Shown in pieces: positions 25,601-36,275 of a DNA stretch of 64,000 nt. The notes under the pieces are model-generated. The model saw nothing but the letters and a program-made list of their open reading frames with translations. It made no database searches and had not been told where the DNA came from. The stretch lies in contig OZ022257.1 in the NCBI GenBank assembly GCA_963978905.1, positions 10,872,509-10,936,508 of the forward strand, given 5' to 3'. A program made the translations under genes and the position numbers. The stretch is from Trichostrongylus colubriformis (lineage: Eukaryota > Nematoda > Chromadorea > Rhabditida > Trichostrongylidae). How positions within the stretch are numbered: the stretch's first letter is position 1; each line of letters begins with the position of its first letter.

Positions 25601-28600
25601 GGTAAGCATCATGATAAATATACTCAAAGGAAAAGAAGGGAAAGGCACACTTATCAGTAGTTTAGTAGCCTACCATGGTGCCAAAAAGCATAAGCAAAGT
25701 ATTAGGTTGTTCCAAAAGTCTTGCAGGATTTTTTTCGATCATCACTTTTTATTATTTTTTCTTCCAACAAACAATAATTAGGCAACAGCGTATTGACCAT
25801 TGTTATCGACAACACTCTGTCACCTCATAGGTAGATCGTTGGTTCCCTCCTCCCAGAACCCTATGTTCTGAGAGTCGAAGAAGTCAGCGATCGCCTTCGC
25901 AAGCAAGCCATAATCAAAAAATTTTCTCTCGGCCAGGAAGTATTCAAGAGGATGGGTAAGGTGATAGTCAGAAGGGGCAATGTCTGGAGAGTATGGCAGG
26001 TGGGGCAGCACATCCCAGCCGAGCTCCTGTAGCATGGTCTGGGTATTTTTTGCGAAATGGGAGCGGGCGTCGTCATGACGGAGTATGACCGCGGACGTTC
26101 ACCGGCGTTTTTTTCGAACAGCGATGATGAGCTGTTTGAGCTGGCAGGTGTATACAGCAGCGGTAACTGTCTCGCCTTGCACCAGCACCTCGTGGAAATG
26201 CATTCCTTTCGCGTCCCAGAAGCAGCACAATCCCGAGCGTTGTTTGTCTTCCATGTCAATCTCGCCGTTGCTGAAGCTGATGAACCAGCAGCGCATGGTC
26301 TCGTAGCTCACACATCCCTTGCCCAATGCAGCGTTGATGGACTGGCAAGCTTCCTTCGCTTTGGTGCCGCAAGACCATTCACAGAAGATGACACCTCGTG
26401 TTGGATGGGTATCGACTACGGGCATTGTAGCTCTCTCCACGGAATCTGGTAGGTCAATAGATACTTTGTTAGAAAAGCTTAGATAGCCTTCTATCATACT
26501 CCTGAACCGCCTGGACCTACCTCGAAGTGAACAAGAGTTAGTGATACTTTTGGAAAAATCTTACAAGACTTTTGGGACAACCTAATACAATTAACGTATC
26601 AGACCAAAGACTTTGCCCATAGCTACTATCCTCGTGGGCAGGGTACGCCGGGAGTCGAGTATACCCAATAGTACTGATAATGTTGAGGTTATATAGATGT
26701 TGAAAGGGAGTCATACTTGGGTCCCTGGTGAGGGGAGGGGGCTCGTAATGGAGCGGTCATTTTCTTCGACACTCGAGTATTCCCTGCTTGTGATCCTTGT
26801 GGGGACATCCCAATCGGTCACCTTTTAGCTTGCAATGCAGTAGTAACTAATCGTAAGTTGATGGGTTCCTATGGTTAGTTGTGCAGAACCTAAAAGCAGC
26901 ATCTGGCGTGGGTACCACTTTTTTGCGAATTCCGCCCACATTCCTCAGCAACTATGGAAGAAGGTAGAAACTTGTCTTAGAAGACCACGAGAACCTTTCT
27001 CTTCTAGCTCTACTGGTTCACAATCGAATTTGGAATATGCTTACAAAATGGTGAAAGGAAAGCATATGGCGCCGGCCTGTTGTCATCTTTTGGTGAATTA
27101 CAGTACTCCCTCAGTGATAAGGTAACGTTTAGTATTACTCAGTTACCTGTTAATGTCAAATAATTTCAATTGCAGCCGGCTGTGGCACCATTCGATCCAC
27201 ACGTCACTTCCACAACTGAATACCCTATCACCGAGTACCAACCAAAGTATTTCCTTGCCGATTCTTTTGCCAGTGCCAAGAACAAACTACAGTACGTGTT
27301 CATAATATAAAATAATGCTGATATGATTTTTTTTCAAAAACCAAGTCAGGCCGCTTTCATACTCGGCATTGCCGGCGGCAGGGCGTAGCCACGTGTCCCT
27401 GCGTCTCCGCCTACGCCACCCTGTCCTGTTACCTGTGACGTCTCTGCACTTTCCGCGTGCCACTTTGCCACGCTGCCTATGAACGCAGCCCAGCCCTGCC
27501 GGCGCTGAGTATGATCGCGGTCTCTGTTGGGGCAGTTAGGAGCATGGTGTCCAGTGCTGGCCCCTACGCATAGGAGTACTGCCCCTTCCATGGAATCAGT
27601 GCAAAGTCTACATTGATTATTGCTATGGAAGCAACCGGGACTAATCCGCCTTAACTAAAACTTTAGTTCTAGAGCAGCGATTCCTAAGTTGTTTTTCTCA
27701 TATGAGATGAGGGGAGATGTTGTCGTATGTACATCGACACTTCTCATAAACTTTCTACCTTCACGTCACTTCTCATAAATGAGGTTTCACCTAGAGCGAC
27801 CGAGCCCGCCAGCCTCCTTCATTGATTAATTAGCGTAAATTTGTTCAGAAACTTTCGAAAAAACGTCAAAATGATGTTCACATATCCTACCGGAAAGCCA
27901 GTTATTTAAGGGCTCTCTTAAGTCACTATCATTTACAACGGAAGTCTTTTTCTACTTTTCGAATATATCTTAAACAAATTCTCATCTCTTTTTTTGAAAA
28001 TGCTCTCATCCCAAATACTTCCGGAAAATTTGAATTCTCTAGCAATTAGTACCAAGGCGAATCATAGCTTTCTACCAGTCACTGGATGTTAGGCAAACAG
28101 GCAATTCTCAAGAGCCTCCCATCGAGATGCCACAAGAAGTTTTTCGAGAACTCCCAACAATACACTGAAGAGGTTCCCATCGCACCTTACAGTAGTGCAT
28201 TACTATCGTAAATTGCAGAGCTTCAGGCAGTTATCACATCTGCACATCTTCTTACCTCGAAAACACCCATTTCTAAGATCCCATACATAAATACAGCAAC
28301 ATTATCCGAATTATTAACTATAAAAAATTGGAAAACACTGAACACACCGGTGAATTTGCTTTTAAGAATTCCTGAAGATGAGTTTCCTTGCAGGGCATGG
28401 GCATCAACGATTCCGCGTTCGTTCCAAGTCCGTTACAACGCCTATACACAACGAATAGAAGTACTTGATAGAGTCTCGGAATTACAGCGAATGGTTCGAG
28501 AAATCAAAAGTGAGAGACATTGAGATTCGAGAATTTTGAAAAAAGAAATTCACACGCAATCATTTAGGTGAGATCATTACTCTCGAGGATGCTCTTGGAA

Positions 28601-28614
28601 AAGTTGCAGTCTAG
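19605..28614 (+). CDS. pah-1: Phenylalanine 4-hydroxylase, complete
   Basis: Fourteen exons join in phase to 452 codons, the length of human PAH: 19605-19640, 19744-19860, 22878-22991, 23052-23127, 23649-23743, 24001-24068, 24588-24654, 24717-24846, 24921-25056, 25110-25236, 27008-27121, 27176-27291, 28394-28509, 28568-28614. The enzyme turns phenylalanine into tyrosine in the cytosol using iron, oxygen and tetrahydrobiopterin. An ACT regulatory domain (about 13-110) shows [13 protein letters not shown] and [13 protein letters not shown]. The catalytic domain has [64 protein letters not shown] (iron ligands H284, H289) and [10 protein letters not shown] (E329). The C-terminal coil contains [12 protein letters not shown], not tryptophan hydroxylase, fits best; nematode PAH-1 also serves cuticle pigment chemistry. 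Introns 2, 6, 10 and 12 carry mobile elements. No stop or frameshift seen. Confidence 0.96.
21477..21585. mobile_element. Short hairpin MITE in pah-1 intron 2
   Basis: GAGCGCCTGATAGGACGTGG and CCACACCCTATCAGACGCTC are near-perfect inverted repeats about 109 bp end to end, inside pah-1 intron 2. No coding capacity. Confidence 0.5.
22000..22068 (+). repeat. tRNA-derived SINE-like repeat in pah-1 intron 2
   Basis: GATCTCG (22000-22006) pairs perfectly with CGAGATC (22062-22068) like an acceptor stem. TAGTGTAATGG fits an A box and GGTTCAAGTCC a B box. The anticodon arm does not pair and the 3' flank (GCCCATAACTCA) is shared with copies at 16.0 and 32.6 kb, so it is a dispersed repeat and not a functional tRNA. 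Confidence 0.6.
24147..24543. mobile_element. GC-rich hairpin MITE in pah-1 intron 6
   Basis: GCCGCCTTCATACTC at the left and GAGTATAAATGCGGC at the right are inverted; inner arms GTCAGGATTTCGCAC and GTGCGAAATCCTGAC also pair. It ends about 45 bp before the exon 7 acceptor. The same family occurs in intron 12. Confidence 0.7.
25357..25623. mobile_element. MITE with 46-bp inverted ends in pah-1 intron 10
   Basis: GTATATTTATCATAATGTTC...CATAGCATAGCTAATAGGGT pairs with ACCCTTGTTAGCTATGCTG...GATAAATATAC. Non-coding, 267 bp. Confidence 0.65.
25702..26585 (-). mobile_element. 885-bp mariner deletion derivative in pah-1 intron 10
   Basis: Ends TTAGGTTGTTCCAAAAGTCT and AGACTTTTGGGACAACCTAA, flanked by an intact TA on both sides (25700-25701 and 26586-26587). 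Minus-strand fragments include [30 protein letters not shown] and [20 protein letters not shown]. The central third of the transposase is deleted at the same joint as in the 6.3-kb copy. It lies opposite to pah-1 transcription. Confidence 0.88.
26635..26805 (+). repeat. G-run interspersed repeat in pah-1 intron 10
   Basis: GTACGCCGGGAGTCGAGTAT, GTTGAGGTTATATAGATGTT and GAGGGGAGGGGGCTCGTAAT follow the family block order. Confidence 0.5.
27349..27521. mobile_element. GC-rich hairpin MITE in pah-1 intron 12
   Basis: GGCCGCTTTCATACTCGGCA and GCGCTGAGTATGATCGCGG are inverted ends; inner GCCGGCGGCAGGGC and GCCCTGCCGGCGC pair. A shorter relative of the intron 6 element, starting about 57 bp after the exon 12 donor. 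Confidence 0.7.
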
Positions 28615-28672
28615 TGATATGACAGTGATGTTAAGCTACTGCATAATATGATTTCAACAGTGATATTTACAT

Positions 28673-28678
28673 AATAAA
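28673..28678 (+). terminator. pah-1 polyadenylation signal
   Basis: AATAAA lies 59 bases after the pah-1 stop codon, the first canonical signal downstream. Confidence 0.7.
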
Positions 28679-28913
28679 GATTGACATATACGCGAAATTC
28701 GCGGATTGCACCAGTTTGCTCGAATATTGAGCTGTCATCGCAACCGACGGCCATTTTGGCCCAAGCCTACTGTGTTTTTCAACAAATTTCAGCCTAGACT
28801 CGACTTTTTGACCTACAATCCGTTCAAGAATGGTAAAAAGCGGCTTCTATGTCACTCAAACTACGTTCTCCATGTTAGCTTAACAATGACGATTACCCGC
28901 TTATACATATTGC

Positions 28914-29430
28914 TTAAAGTCACCGTTCGCGCTCGCTGAAGGGAGGAGACACAGCTGGAGGTCATCGGTCTGGGGCAGTAGTCTCCACGTCTGCGATGGA
29001 GAGTGGTCGATTGTCCTCTTCCCAGCGCCCGACTACCAATGACATCCAGGTGTGTCTTTTCCTTCAGAGAGCGCGAACATGCCTTTGAAGAGTGAAAGTG
29101 CAGGGCTTCCATTATTACGGTTCCTGAGTGAAGTCCAAATCAGGCTACCCAAAGCCTCACAGCTGTAGACACAGGATTATTCTCCTTCTTCGTTTTCTCC
29201 CTAGCGTCAGTCCCGCGTCGTTTCTGGGTCTGTTTTTGAAAAAGCAGAGCCGTGGCTTGAACCTCGGCTGGCTCCATCGAGTCACTCAAAGTAGTTATAC
29301 AGCTACTACCAGTTGCTGAATGTGAGCGAGGTGCCCCAAAAAATTTAAAAAAAAAGAGCTTCAACTACTTGGGCACCTTTCCAAATACCTTAGAGCACGG
29401 ACGTTTGCGTCAGCACTCATCTGTATGCAA
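28914..29430 (+). repeat. Dispersed repeat R2, copy 1
   Basis: Matches 45745-46260 block by block: GCGCCCGACTACCAATGACA / GCGTCCAACTACCAATGAAA, GAGAGCGCGAACATGCCTTT, GAGCTTCAACTAC and GACGTTTGCGTCAGCACTCA. The first 45 bases are also the inverted complement of 29037-29087, forming a fold-back with a short loop. Confidence 0.6.
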
Positions 29431-29814
29431 TACGATTGGCTTTTCTACCAGGCTATGGTATAGCACAGAGCAAAGCGTAGCGCCAATGAAATTTTTGGCA
29501 TTTCAAGACAAAATGAAAACTGCAATATCCTTCCAGGACAGAAACCGTACGGACGTTGTTCCCTTACACTTTCCCTCCTGCCGCCCCCCCCCCCCCCTCC
29601 CCCAAATTCAGCTCTGTTTGCTAGATTGACCACGCCTTCGATAGACATGATCTCCAGCCGAGCCACTTACGGATTTCCCATCAGAATTTCTTGTCCACAA
29701 AGCTTGCACCTACCAGCGCTCATGTGCTACGGGGTAGCATACAAAAACAACACCAACATAGTAGAACATTTATGCTCACCCTGAGAAGGTAAGAAGGAGC
29801 TCTGAGGGGTGTCC
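29431..29814. other. Spacer, no supported feature
   Basis: Contains a C homopolymer around 29585-29600 and short open frames on both strands without motif or splice support. Confidence 0.4.
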
Positions 29815-30790
29815 TCCACCACAAAAAGGTTACTAAAAAATTTTACACAAAAAATTGATTCGTAGCTATATAAATTCGGGTTTGTCACCAATTTCATCAA
29901 AAAATATCGCAAAACTTTCGAAAAAAACAAAACAAGCTTGGAAGGAAAAGAGAAAATGAATAAGAATCGAATTCGTTGTAAGAGTCAAATAACATGATAT
30001 GTATGAGAACCATTCTCATCAAAAACTTAGCGATGAAAATCGATGATGGCGATGATCCAAAGATTCGAAATAAAGGGTTAAAATACTAAAGCTATGACTG
30101 AGCTGAGATCCACACAGGTAAAAGTATTAAAATCAAGAGTGCCAAGGCCTCCATAAATAGAATGATCACAAAGAAAATTATATAAAGTGCTAAAAGCAAT
30201 CATTCACGATGGAACGATGCCACACACGTGGAGTGGTCGGCCCGTGGAAATTGTAGATCATCGCAGTCCCTTTGCCCCGCACTAAACCGAGGATGTGAAC
30301 GCGCATTTACGTATTTTGGTATTCTGAATAAGGAACTAGGATGAGAAATGTAGGCCCATGCCGAATTTTCGCGCGGCCGCGCGCGGCGACCGGCGCAGCA
30401 GATTTCTTCGCGTGTGACTGCATACATTGCAACACTCCCTTAATAGCTCTACGCCCGGATAAATTATTTCTCAATTAGGATCGTTGTCATGTAATGTTAT
30501 GGTTTCTATGACTTTTTATGTTACTATTTTTTTCGGGGCACAAAAAGTGTTGTTTTCAGATAATGACGAGATAAGCGCTATTTCCTAAAATACCCCCATG
30601 GTAACAAACCCTTGCGTCCTGATCGGAACTCCAAACGACCGCGGCAAGTCATGCTGATGGCTGCGAGTGCGATGTCGCTAAGCGAAAATTCGACATGAGT
30701 CCACACACCCTAGGATGGGTGGTCTCCACAGTCTTTGTAGAGGTGGTATAGGCTCGATGTGGATGTGAGGAATGAGGCAAAACTAGTGCA
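29815..30790 (+). repeat. Dispersed repeat R1, copy 1 (split by a MITE)
   Basis: Blocks such as GAGTCAAATAACATGATATG, TGAGCTGAGATCCACACAGG and ACGTGGAGTGGTCGG recur at 51930-52560 in the same orientation and inverted at 36276-37110. After the 366-bp element at 30344-30709 the R1 sequence resumes (GATGTGGATGTGAG), matching the inverted copy across the empty site. Confidence 0.7.
30344..30709. mobile_element. 366-bp MITE with 9-bp target duplication, copy 1
   Basis: Flanked by CTAGGATGA (30335-30343) and CTAGGATGG (30710-30718). Ends carry TGCCGAATTTTCGCG and GCGAAAATTCGACAT as inverted repeats. The inverted R1 copy at 36.4 kb has this site without the insert. A sister of 365 bp lies at 62158-62522. 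The 9-bp duplication suggests a Mutator-like (MULE) origin. Confidence 0.75.
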
Positions 30791-31341
30791 TCCACTTTGG
30801 AGCATTTTCTTTCACCGCTTGAATGAAGCTGTTATTCGTCTTGCTCAGACTCAGTTCCTCATGCCTCACTCAACCCTTATTACCTCATTTTGAAGGCAAG
30901 ATTCGCGTTACCTGACAACATTCTTGTTTTTTGAGCATTCTCCTTGCAGATACAAACACGGTTAAGACATGTCGTATGACTTATCAAATGAATATAAAGA
31001 TTAATAAATATCCACATGCAGCGCTAAAAATTCTCCTCAGAAAACAGGTCAGGGCACAAAATGCGCTTCGTGCTAGTTCCTTTTTTTTTGAAAATAGTTT
31101 TCCGTACGTCCTTGGTTGATGGCGATTAATGACTATTCTCTGGACCTACAACTGTTGTGTATGCGTGCAAAGGAAAAAATTAATTGAATCTGTGGCAGGG
31201 TGATCTGTCACTTCCCTGGTCTGGATCTCAAAGTACGACACGTGAATCTCGACGGCGGACAAACAATTAAAGTGATTGAAGCGATCGGGTGGCACCTGTC
31301 GGACGGCAACAATATGACAAATAGAACGAATAGAAGCCAGG

Positions 31342-31923
31342 TCACAGTGGCATGTTTGAATCCAATACAAGTCGATATTTGTCACAAAACTGTTTGCCCA
31401 CTCGAGACCATATGGCAATCCTGTCTGATATTTGCCTCGGGTTGCGTTGCCGCAGTGGATCAGGGTCCAAACGAATGTTGAGCGATCGGATGGCCGTGGA
31501 TGTTAACCCAATGAGATGCTGAAAAAAAGCACCCGATTACCTCACTAGGAAAGAAAATATCAGGAGAAAAATGCTTCATATGGATACCTCTAGCATCATT
31601 CGAGCATTTGATGCGTTGTCAGCATGGTAGTAGAACATCGAGGAAGATTTCTCAAGCGTTCCTGTCACCTCTACACATTCCCAATAACCATCCGAACACA
31701 CCTGAATAATTTTGACAGGGTGATTTTTGTATTTGTTTGAGAAAAAAATTCGAACCTTTTTGACCTCAGCATCCGGCGGTAGTCTGATCTCGAATAATTG
31801 GGATCCATTTCGAATTTTGAACAAGGAAATGACGTCATTTGATTTCAAGCTACAGACGCCTTCCCAAACAGTCAGTGTTCCCTCGTGGAGTGCATACCAT
31901 CCACAGGTCTCGTCCTCCAACAT
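31342..31923 (-). CDS. Unrecognised two-exon gene or gene 3' end, 170 codons
   Basis: Minus-strand exons 31923-31588 and 31518-31342 join in phase 0 (donor GTATCC, acceptor TTTTTTTCAG), ending in TGA. The first reads MLEDETCGWYALHEGTLTVW, then EIRLPPDAEVKKVRIFFSNK and ECVEVTGTLEKSSSMFYYHA. The second reads LTSTAIRSLNIRLDPD, LRQRNPRQISDRIAIWS and VGKQFCDKYRLVLDSNMPL. Exon 2 is strongly conserved in the second unit (52888-53049), with mostly conservative or synonymous changes, which supports real coding. No signal peptide or membrane segment is visible, and I cannot name the family. An in-frame TGA just before the ATG means either a true start or a missed upstream exon; related sequence near 32100-32280 (LINELW) could be an earlier exon. 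Confidence 0.5.
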
Positions 31924-32099
31924 TCACAGTGTCACTGAAATGTTCACTGAAATGAATTCACTATTCACTGAAATGTAGTCCTTTGTGTGCTTTCCGAAGG
32001 ATATTTATTTTCACGACCCGCCAATAATTTTTGTTTTTAAAGGGCATTAATGTCTTAATCAATATTGTACTTACCGACATAACAAACAACTTTTCTTAC

Positions 32100-32290
32100 C
32101 CATAGTTCATTTATCAAGTTTTTAGCTTGAACAGGATCAAGCACCGTGCCGAGGGACTCTTCTCCCACCCTTCCGAGAGCTCAACAATACTATCATATTC
32201 GGGAAGGTGAAATTCATCACCTCTTACTTTTACCAAAATTTCACATTGAGGAGAGTTGCCTATCAAATTCTTTTATTGAGGCCTCTTTAC
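32100..32290 (-). other. Possible upstream exon shared by two units
   Basis: The minus strand reads ...QAKNLINELW followed by a GTAAGA donor; 54520-54700 reads DHVKAENLINELWVRK in one open frame. The copy here needs at least one frame change upstream, so it may be decayed. It could precede the 31.9-kb exon. Confidence 0.3.
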
Positions 32291-32614
32291 GAGCTGCAGT
32301 CCGCTTGAAACATAGCCATCCGTTGATAGAAAATTTGGTGACGTTACGGGGCCCGTGCAAAGCGGAATTCAAGCTGACTCCTTGATGTAAGACCCCTATA
32401 TAGTAATGTCCATACAATGATCCTTTCTTGACTAAGTTTAGCGTCATTCTGGAGCAAGTACTAACCCTTCCATTCCATCATTCTTTTAAACATGATGGCA
32501 TTTCAAGGAGTCTAACGACCATTTTGCTATTTTACTTATTTCTTTATTCAGTTGTCTTCCCTAGTTCATTATTTATTCTTTTACTACAAGGATGCTGAGT
32601 TATGGGCAAAAGCT

Positions 32615-32685
32615 TCGGTGCCGGACGGGACTCGAACCCGCACTTCATCCTTTCCGGGGATATGTGCTAATTAGCACTTAACAGA
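32615..32685 (-). repeat. tRNA-derived SINE-like repeat
   Basis: The minus strand shows GTGCGGGTTCGAGTCCCGTC, a sound T arm with B box, and an ATCC-CCGGAAA-GGAT anticodon-like hairpin, but no matching acceptor stem. The flank TTTTGCCCATAACTCAGC is shared with copies at 16.0 and 22.0 kb. Confidence 0.55.
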
Positions 32686-32760
32686 GCACTAGCAGTAACT
32701 TTCGCATCGCGAGCTGCGGCGATAAACGGCAGTTATCAAAAATTAAAAATAATTGTTCTT

Positions 32761-32965
32761 TTATTAATAAATTATTTGTTTTTGGGTTTCATGATTATAA
32801 TCTTGTTTTTCGTTCATCATTGACAGATCGTACGAACTGGCAGTGCAACGAAAATCTACAAGTTTACGGCTACCCTCCAGGTAAGGAAAATAAGGCTTAC
32901 CATCAGACCAGTTTCTGTAGAGACAGTAGTTTCGGAGAACAAATCCCCTCGTCGTTGATGTAAAG
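32761..32965 (-). pseudogene. Conserved exon fragment (NWSDG), unit 1
   Basis: The minus strand reads GFVLRNYCLYRNWSDGKPYF, then PYLEGSRKLVDFRC and SSYDLSM. Unit 3 (54800-55042) keeps the same frame without indels over about 140 bp, suggesting an exon that was under constraint. Upstream of it this copy is disrupted by inserted GTTAACGAACTAACGAG-like sequence. Confidence 0.35.
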
Positions 32966-34780
32966 TAATCGGCGTTGTAGGGTTATCTGTTCGTTAACTC
33001 GTTAGTTCGTTAACTGAAACCACTGACTACAATAATGATTATTTGGAAACTACAAAGCATTCAAGATCATGGTGGACTACTGTTACCAATGATCCGAGTG
33101 ATCCTGTTGCGCCACAACCTATAAATTAATTCAATTTACTCTGCTGGTTTTAGTCTGTCATCCACTTCAAAACCAGATCTTTCCCTCACGCAAGGAAAAA
33201 ATACAAAAAAGTGTATGGGTGGAATTTTTCGGCTTCCATATGTAAGGGTTGAATCGTGTAGGACTACATGTCGCAGTGTGATTTTCTCCCTACTCGCATC
33301 ATTACAGTAAGAAAGCTGCAATTGAATTAATTGTGAAGCATGTGGTAAGTTAGCGCAAGTTCTTTATAGAACTTCGCATTTGTCATAATGGCAGCGTACA
33401 TCAAATAAGTAAAATCACATGAAAAGATGAGTGAATTCAGCATTAAGAAAGAAATGAATTCATTCGAAGTTGTAATAACTGTTAGGAATTGATTTAATGA
33501 GAGACTTTTCTATCGAATGTGACCTTTGATGAACGAACGAACAGAGGAGAGAGGGAAGTGGAGTGATCTGTTTGTCTTAAGGCGGGGATAGAAAGAGCTC
33601 CTATCCTTGCCCTTTTCGCATTTATCATACTGGCAACATAAGATAAATGTCACTTTCCCTCTACTGTGTCCGCTCAAGTTCATCTACCCCAGGGGGTGCC
33701 CACCTTTGCAAAAAAAAAGGTGAGGGAAAGGTGTTGCTGGGTTTCTTCTGAGCCTGCGAGTGGTCTTGATTGATTCTCGCGTCACCAAAACAACATTCGG
33801 GTGGTTTTGTTTAACCGATCATCTTCACGAGTCCACTTGAATCCACATCTGTTGATAAAAAGACTGCCCTTGACTCCATGGAGCAACTAGACGGACTTTA
33901 AGAGGAGATTGCAATGAGATCAACCAGTGCAAATCACTGAGCAGATTGCGTTTTGGGATATTATGCGAGTCAGCACAGTGGCTAACTAGGCTAGAGGTTC
34001 CTCTCGTCATAGGAAAATTTATGTCATAAACGTCGCGAGTCGTTGAAAAGGACGGGTACTTTCTTTCTATAATCTCTAGTTTTTAGTATGTGAACACATG
34101 AAAAAGTCACGAGTCAGAAATATCACGATTACAACCCCTTCACTGCGAATGGTTCGATCACCGATTTCAGAAAAGTGCATGAGAGCTTTTCCAGGCATGA
34201 TCTGCACCTTCAAAACGTGATAGCACGAGCGATAGCGTCGTCACAGACAAAATATTCAGCAGACTAGAGAGAATCCCATTCCCTATTGTTATCTCCTCAG
34301 TCTCCTGAGGAAAGCGTCGTAATCTCCCTCAAGTGAAGGCACAAAAGCATGCAGTATATGTCTTGTAACGCTAATGCTCTTGAGAGTAAACAGAAGTGAG
34401 GGGTGGAGAAAATTTCGGCTCAGACAGAGAGGGAGAGAGAAATGGAGCTTCATAGAAATCTTACAGGACCTCTTGGCGCACAGCCAGAAAAATAGCGTCC
34501 GTGAAGATGGTGTACCACTCCTTGGTTATCTTTTGCGAGGTTCTTTCTCCTGGGCTTAGACAAAAACCAACATCGCCGGGCTGTTATCTTTCCACCAACG
34601 CTCATAAAACTCTTTTTTCTATTTTTACACATCTTTTCCTGTTTTTACTCTTAGCGTGATCATAGTGCACTAAAGAAGACAATCATCCACAGTTTGCACT
34701 CTTACAGCTATACCTTGTTCGGATATCAACTGATATTTGTAATCGCATACCAAAATGATTGAAGTTCTCCTGAAAAAGTA

Positions 34781-34984
34781 TTGGGTTGGAGCATAATTAA
34801 TGCGGCTTTTTCAACAATCTTATTTAGCAAAACCAATAATGAAATTTGGCAAAAACGTGTTTGAATGATCAGTTGGCAGCGTTTTGACATCGCAATCAAG
34901 GACTGCTTCCCATCGGTTAGTCGTCAATTTCCACTCTGGGGAAAAGTAACGATAAAAAGCCGCATTAATCATGCACCAACCTAA
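34781..34984. mobile_element. 204-bp mariner-derived MITE
   Basis: TTGGGTTGGAGCATAATTAA...GCGGCTTTTT and AAAAAGCCGC...ATTAATCATGCACCAACCTAA are inverted ends, flanked by TA on both sides (34779-34780, 34985-34986). The ends resemble cecropia-subfamily mariners. A decayed copy is at 58448-58585 in unit 3. Confidence 0.8.
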
Positions 34985-35075
34985 TACTTAACAATCACTT
35001 AAAGACGCTATTCCTTGCGCGTGAAAAAAATTACGAAGTGCTTGCGAGATATTGCTACATTACCACTTGAAAACT

Positions 35076-35258
35076 TTACAAAGTTAACTGCGTGGAACTG
35101 TGATTATCTTTGCATGAGCAATGAAAATTTGGCAATCCGTCAAATTTCAGCCAAAGCACGTTTTTTCCCAGTCTGAGACACGCCACCCATTTTGTTTGCA
35201 TTAGTAAGCGCCGGTATTGAAATGCGTTTAGACCGACTAGATCAGTCGCGGGGAACAT
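35076..35258 (-). pseudogene. Conserved exon fragment (MFPATDLVGLN), unit 1
   Basis: The minus strand begins MFPATDLVGLNAFQYRRLL; the 59.1-kb counterpart reads MFPATDLVGLNPFAF then breaks. No family recognised. Confidence 0.3.
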
Positions 35259-35360
35259 ATTTTAACATTTGAAACATTTTAACAATTAAACTTTTGAGTT
35301 TCAACCCACTTAGTGGGCTAGGGACACTCCACCTCATGAATGGTCCAACTTAGACACCGT

Positions 35361-35790
35361 TCACACATGAGTTGAATAAATATTGGAGGATTTCTCGCTC
35401 GTGACGGTGTTCCAGTTCACGGCGCTATTCCGAATCAGGACCTCTACTCTGCGAATCTTGGGAATGTAGCAGCTCCATAAACACAAAAATTTGCCCTTCC
35501 ATTGCGCTTCCAATTTCATAGGATTCAGATGTGTCACGGAGATTTGTCGATGAGTTGATCGGTTGTTATATTCGAGTGGAATGAGTGTCGCAGTGAAGAG
35601 AGAATGGAATGAAACGGCTAAAAGCTGAAGATGTGACCCATGCACAGCAATTCACGGGATTGCCTAAGAACCTTCCCTCTGACATTTCTACTCTGTCAAT
35701 GCGGCACACCAGAACTTGCTGATAAAAGCATCAACGACAGCGTGTCACCAAATCGCGCCACACGTTACCCCACTCAGATAATAAATTTTA
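35361..35790 (-). pseudogene. Decayed exon pair, unit 1
   Basis: The minus strand holds VLVCRIDRVEMSEGRFLGNP and, further on, FVFMELL and RRVEVLIRNSAVNWNTVTSE pieces in different frames. Related pieces are at 41160-41420 (VEGQTFVFMEL), 47156-47300 (VRLSGKLVECWSWVTF) and 59400-59720 (VRLSGKLVDCAVGHIF). Frames shift between blocks in every copy, so none looks functional. Confidence 0.35.
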
Positions 35791-35934
35791 TCGGTGATCA
35801 GGATTACGAATTTCCATATGACTGGAATTTCGGCAGTAGATCATTTTCCCAATTAGTGACGTAATTACAGATAGACGGGAACATGGGACTGTGGAACATT
35901 TTGTGACATATACAGGACCACTGACTTCAGTAGT

Positions 35935-36090
35935 AATAGGTTGGAACATAATTTCTGTTACACGTTTTGTTCTTCCTGGGGAAAACAGTGGAAGCTCCTG
36001 GAATATTTGGTAGTGGGGGTATACAAAGCGAGTGAAAAGGACTACTAATTAAACATTCATATTCTCTATGGCTTCAACTAGCGCCAATAG
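35935..36090. mobile_element. Deleted mariner fragment (same family as 45024-45737)
   Basis: AATAGGTTGGAACATAATTT and CTGTTACAC match the 45.0-kb element's end. The next 110 bp (GGAAGCTCCTGGAATATT...GACTACTAATTA) match the reverse complement of 45595-45700. No other end is recognisable. Confidence 0.6.
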
Positions 36091-36275
36091 TAGCGGTCAA
36101 TGAGGACATAGGGAAAAAAACTAGCGTATTTTATGCTCTGGCTCTTCTCTGAGGAGAATCTTTACCGCTAGATATGGATATTTATTTATTTTTAATTCAT
36201 TTGATGGGTCATACCACATGTATTGACCACTTATCTGCAAGGAGAATGCTGCAACAAAAAAATAAAATATGACCA

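Noticed and set aside
31200..31481. A plus-strand coding frame opposite the 31.3-kb exon
   Set aside because: Between units the minus frame keeps its protein while the plus frame changes freely, so the minus strand is the coding one.
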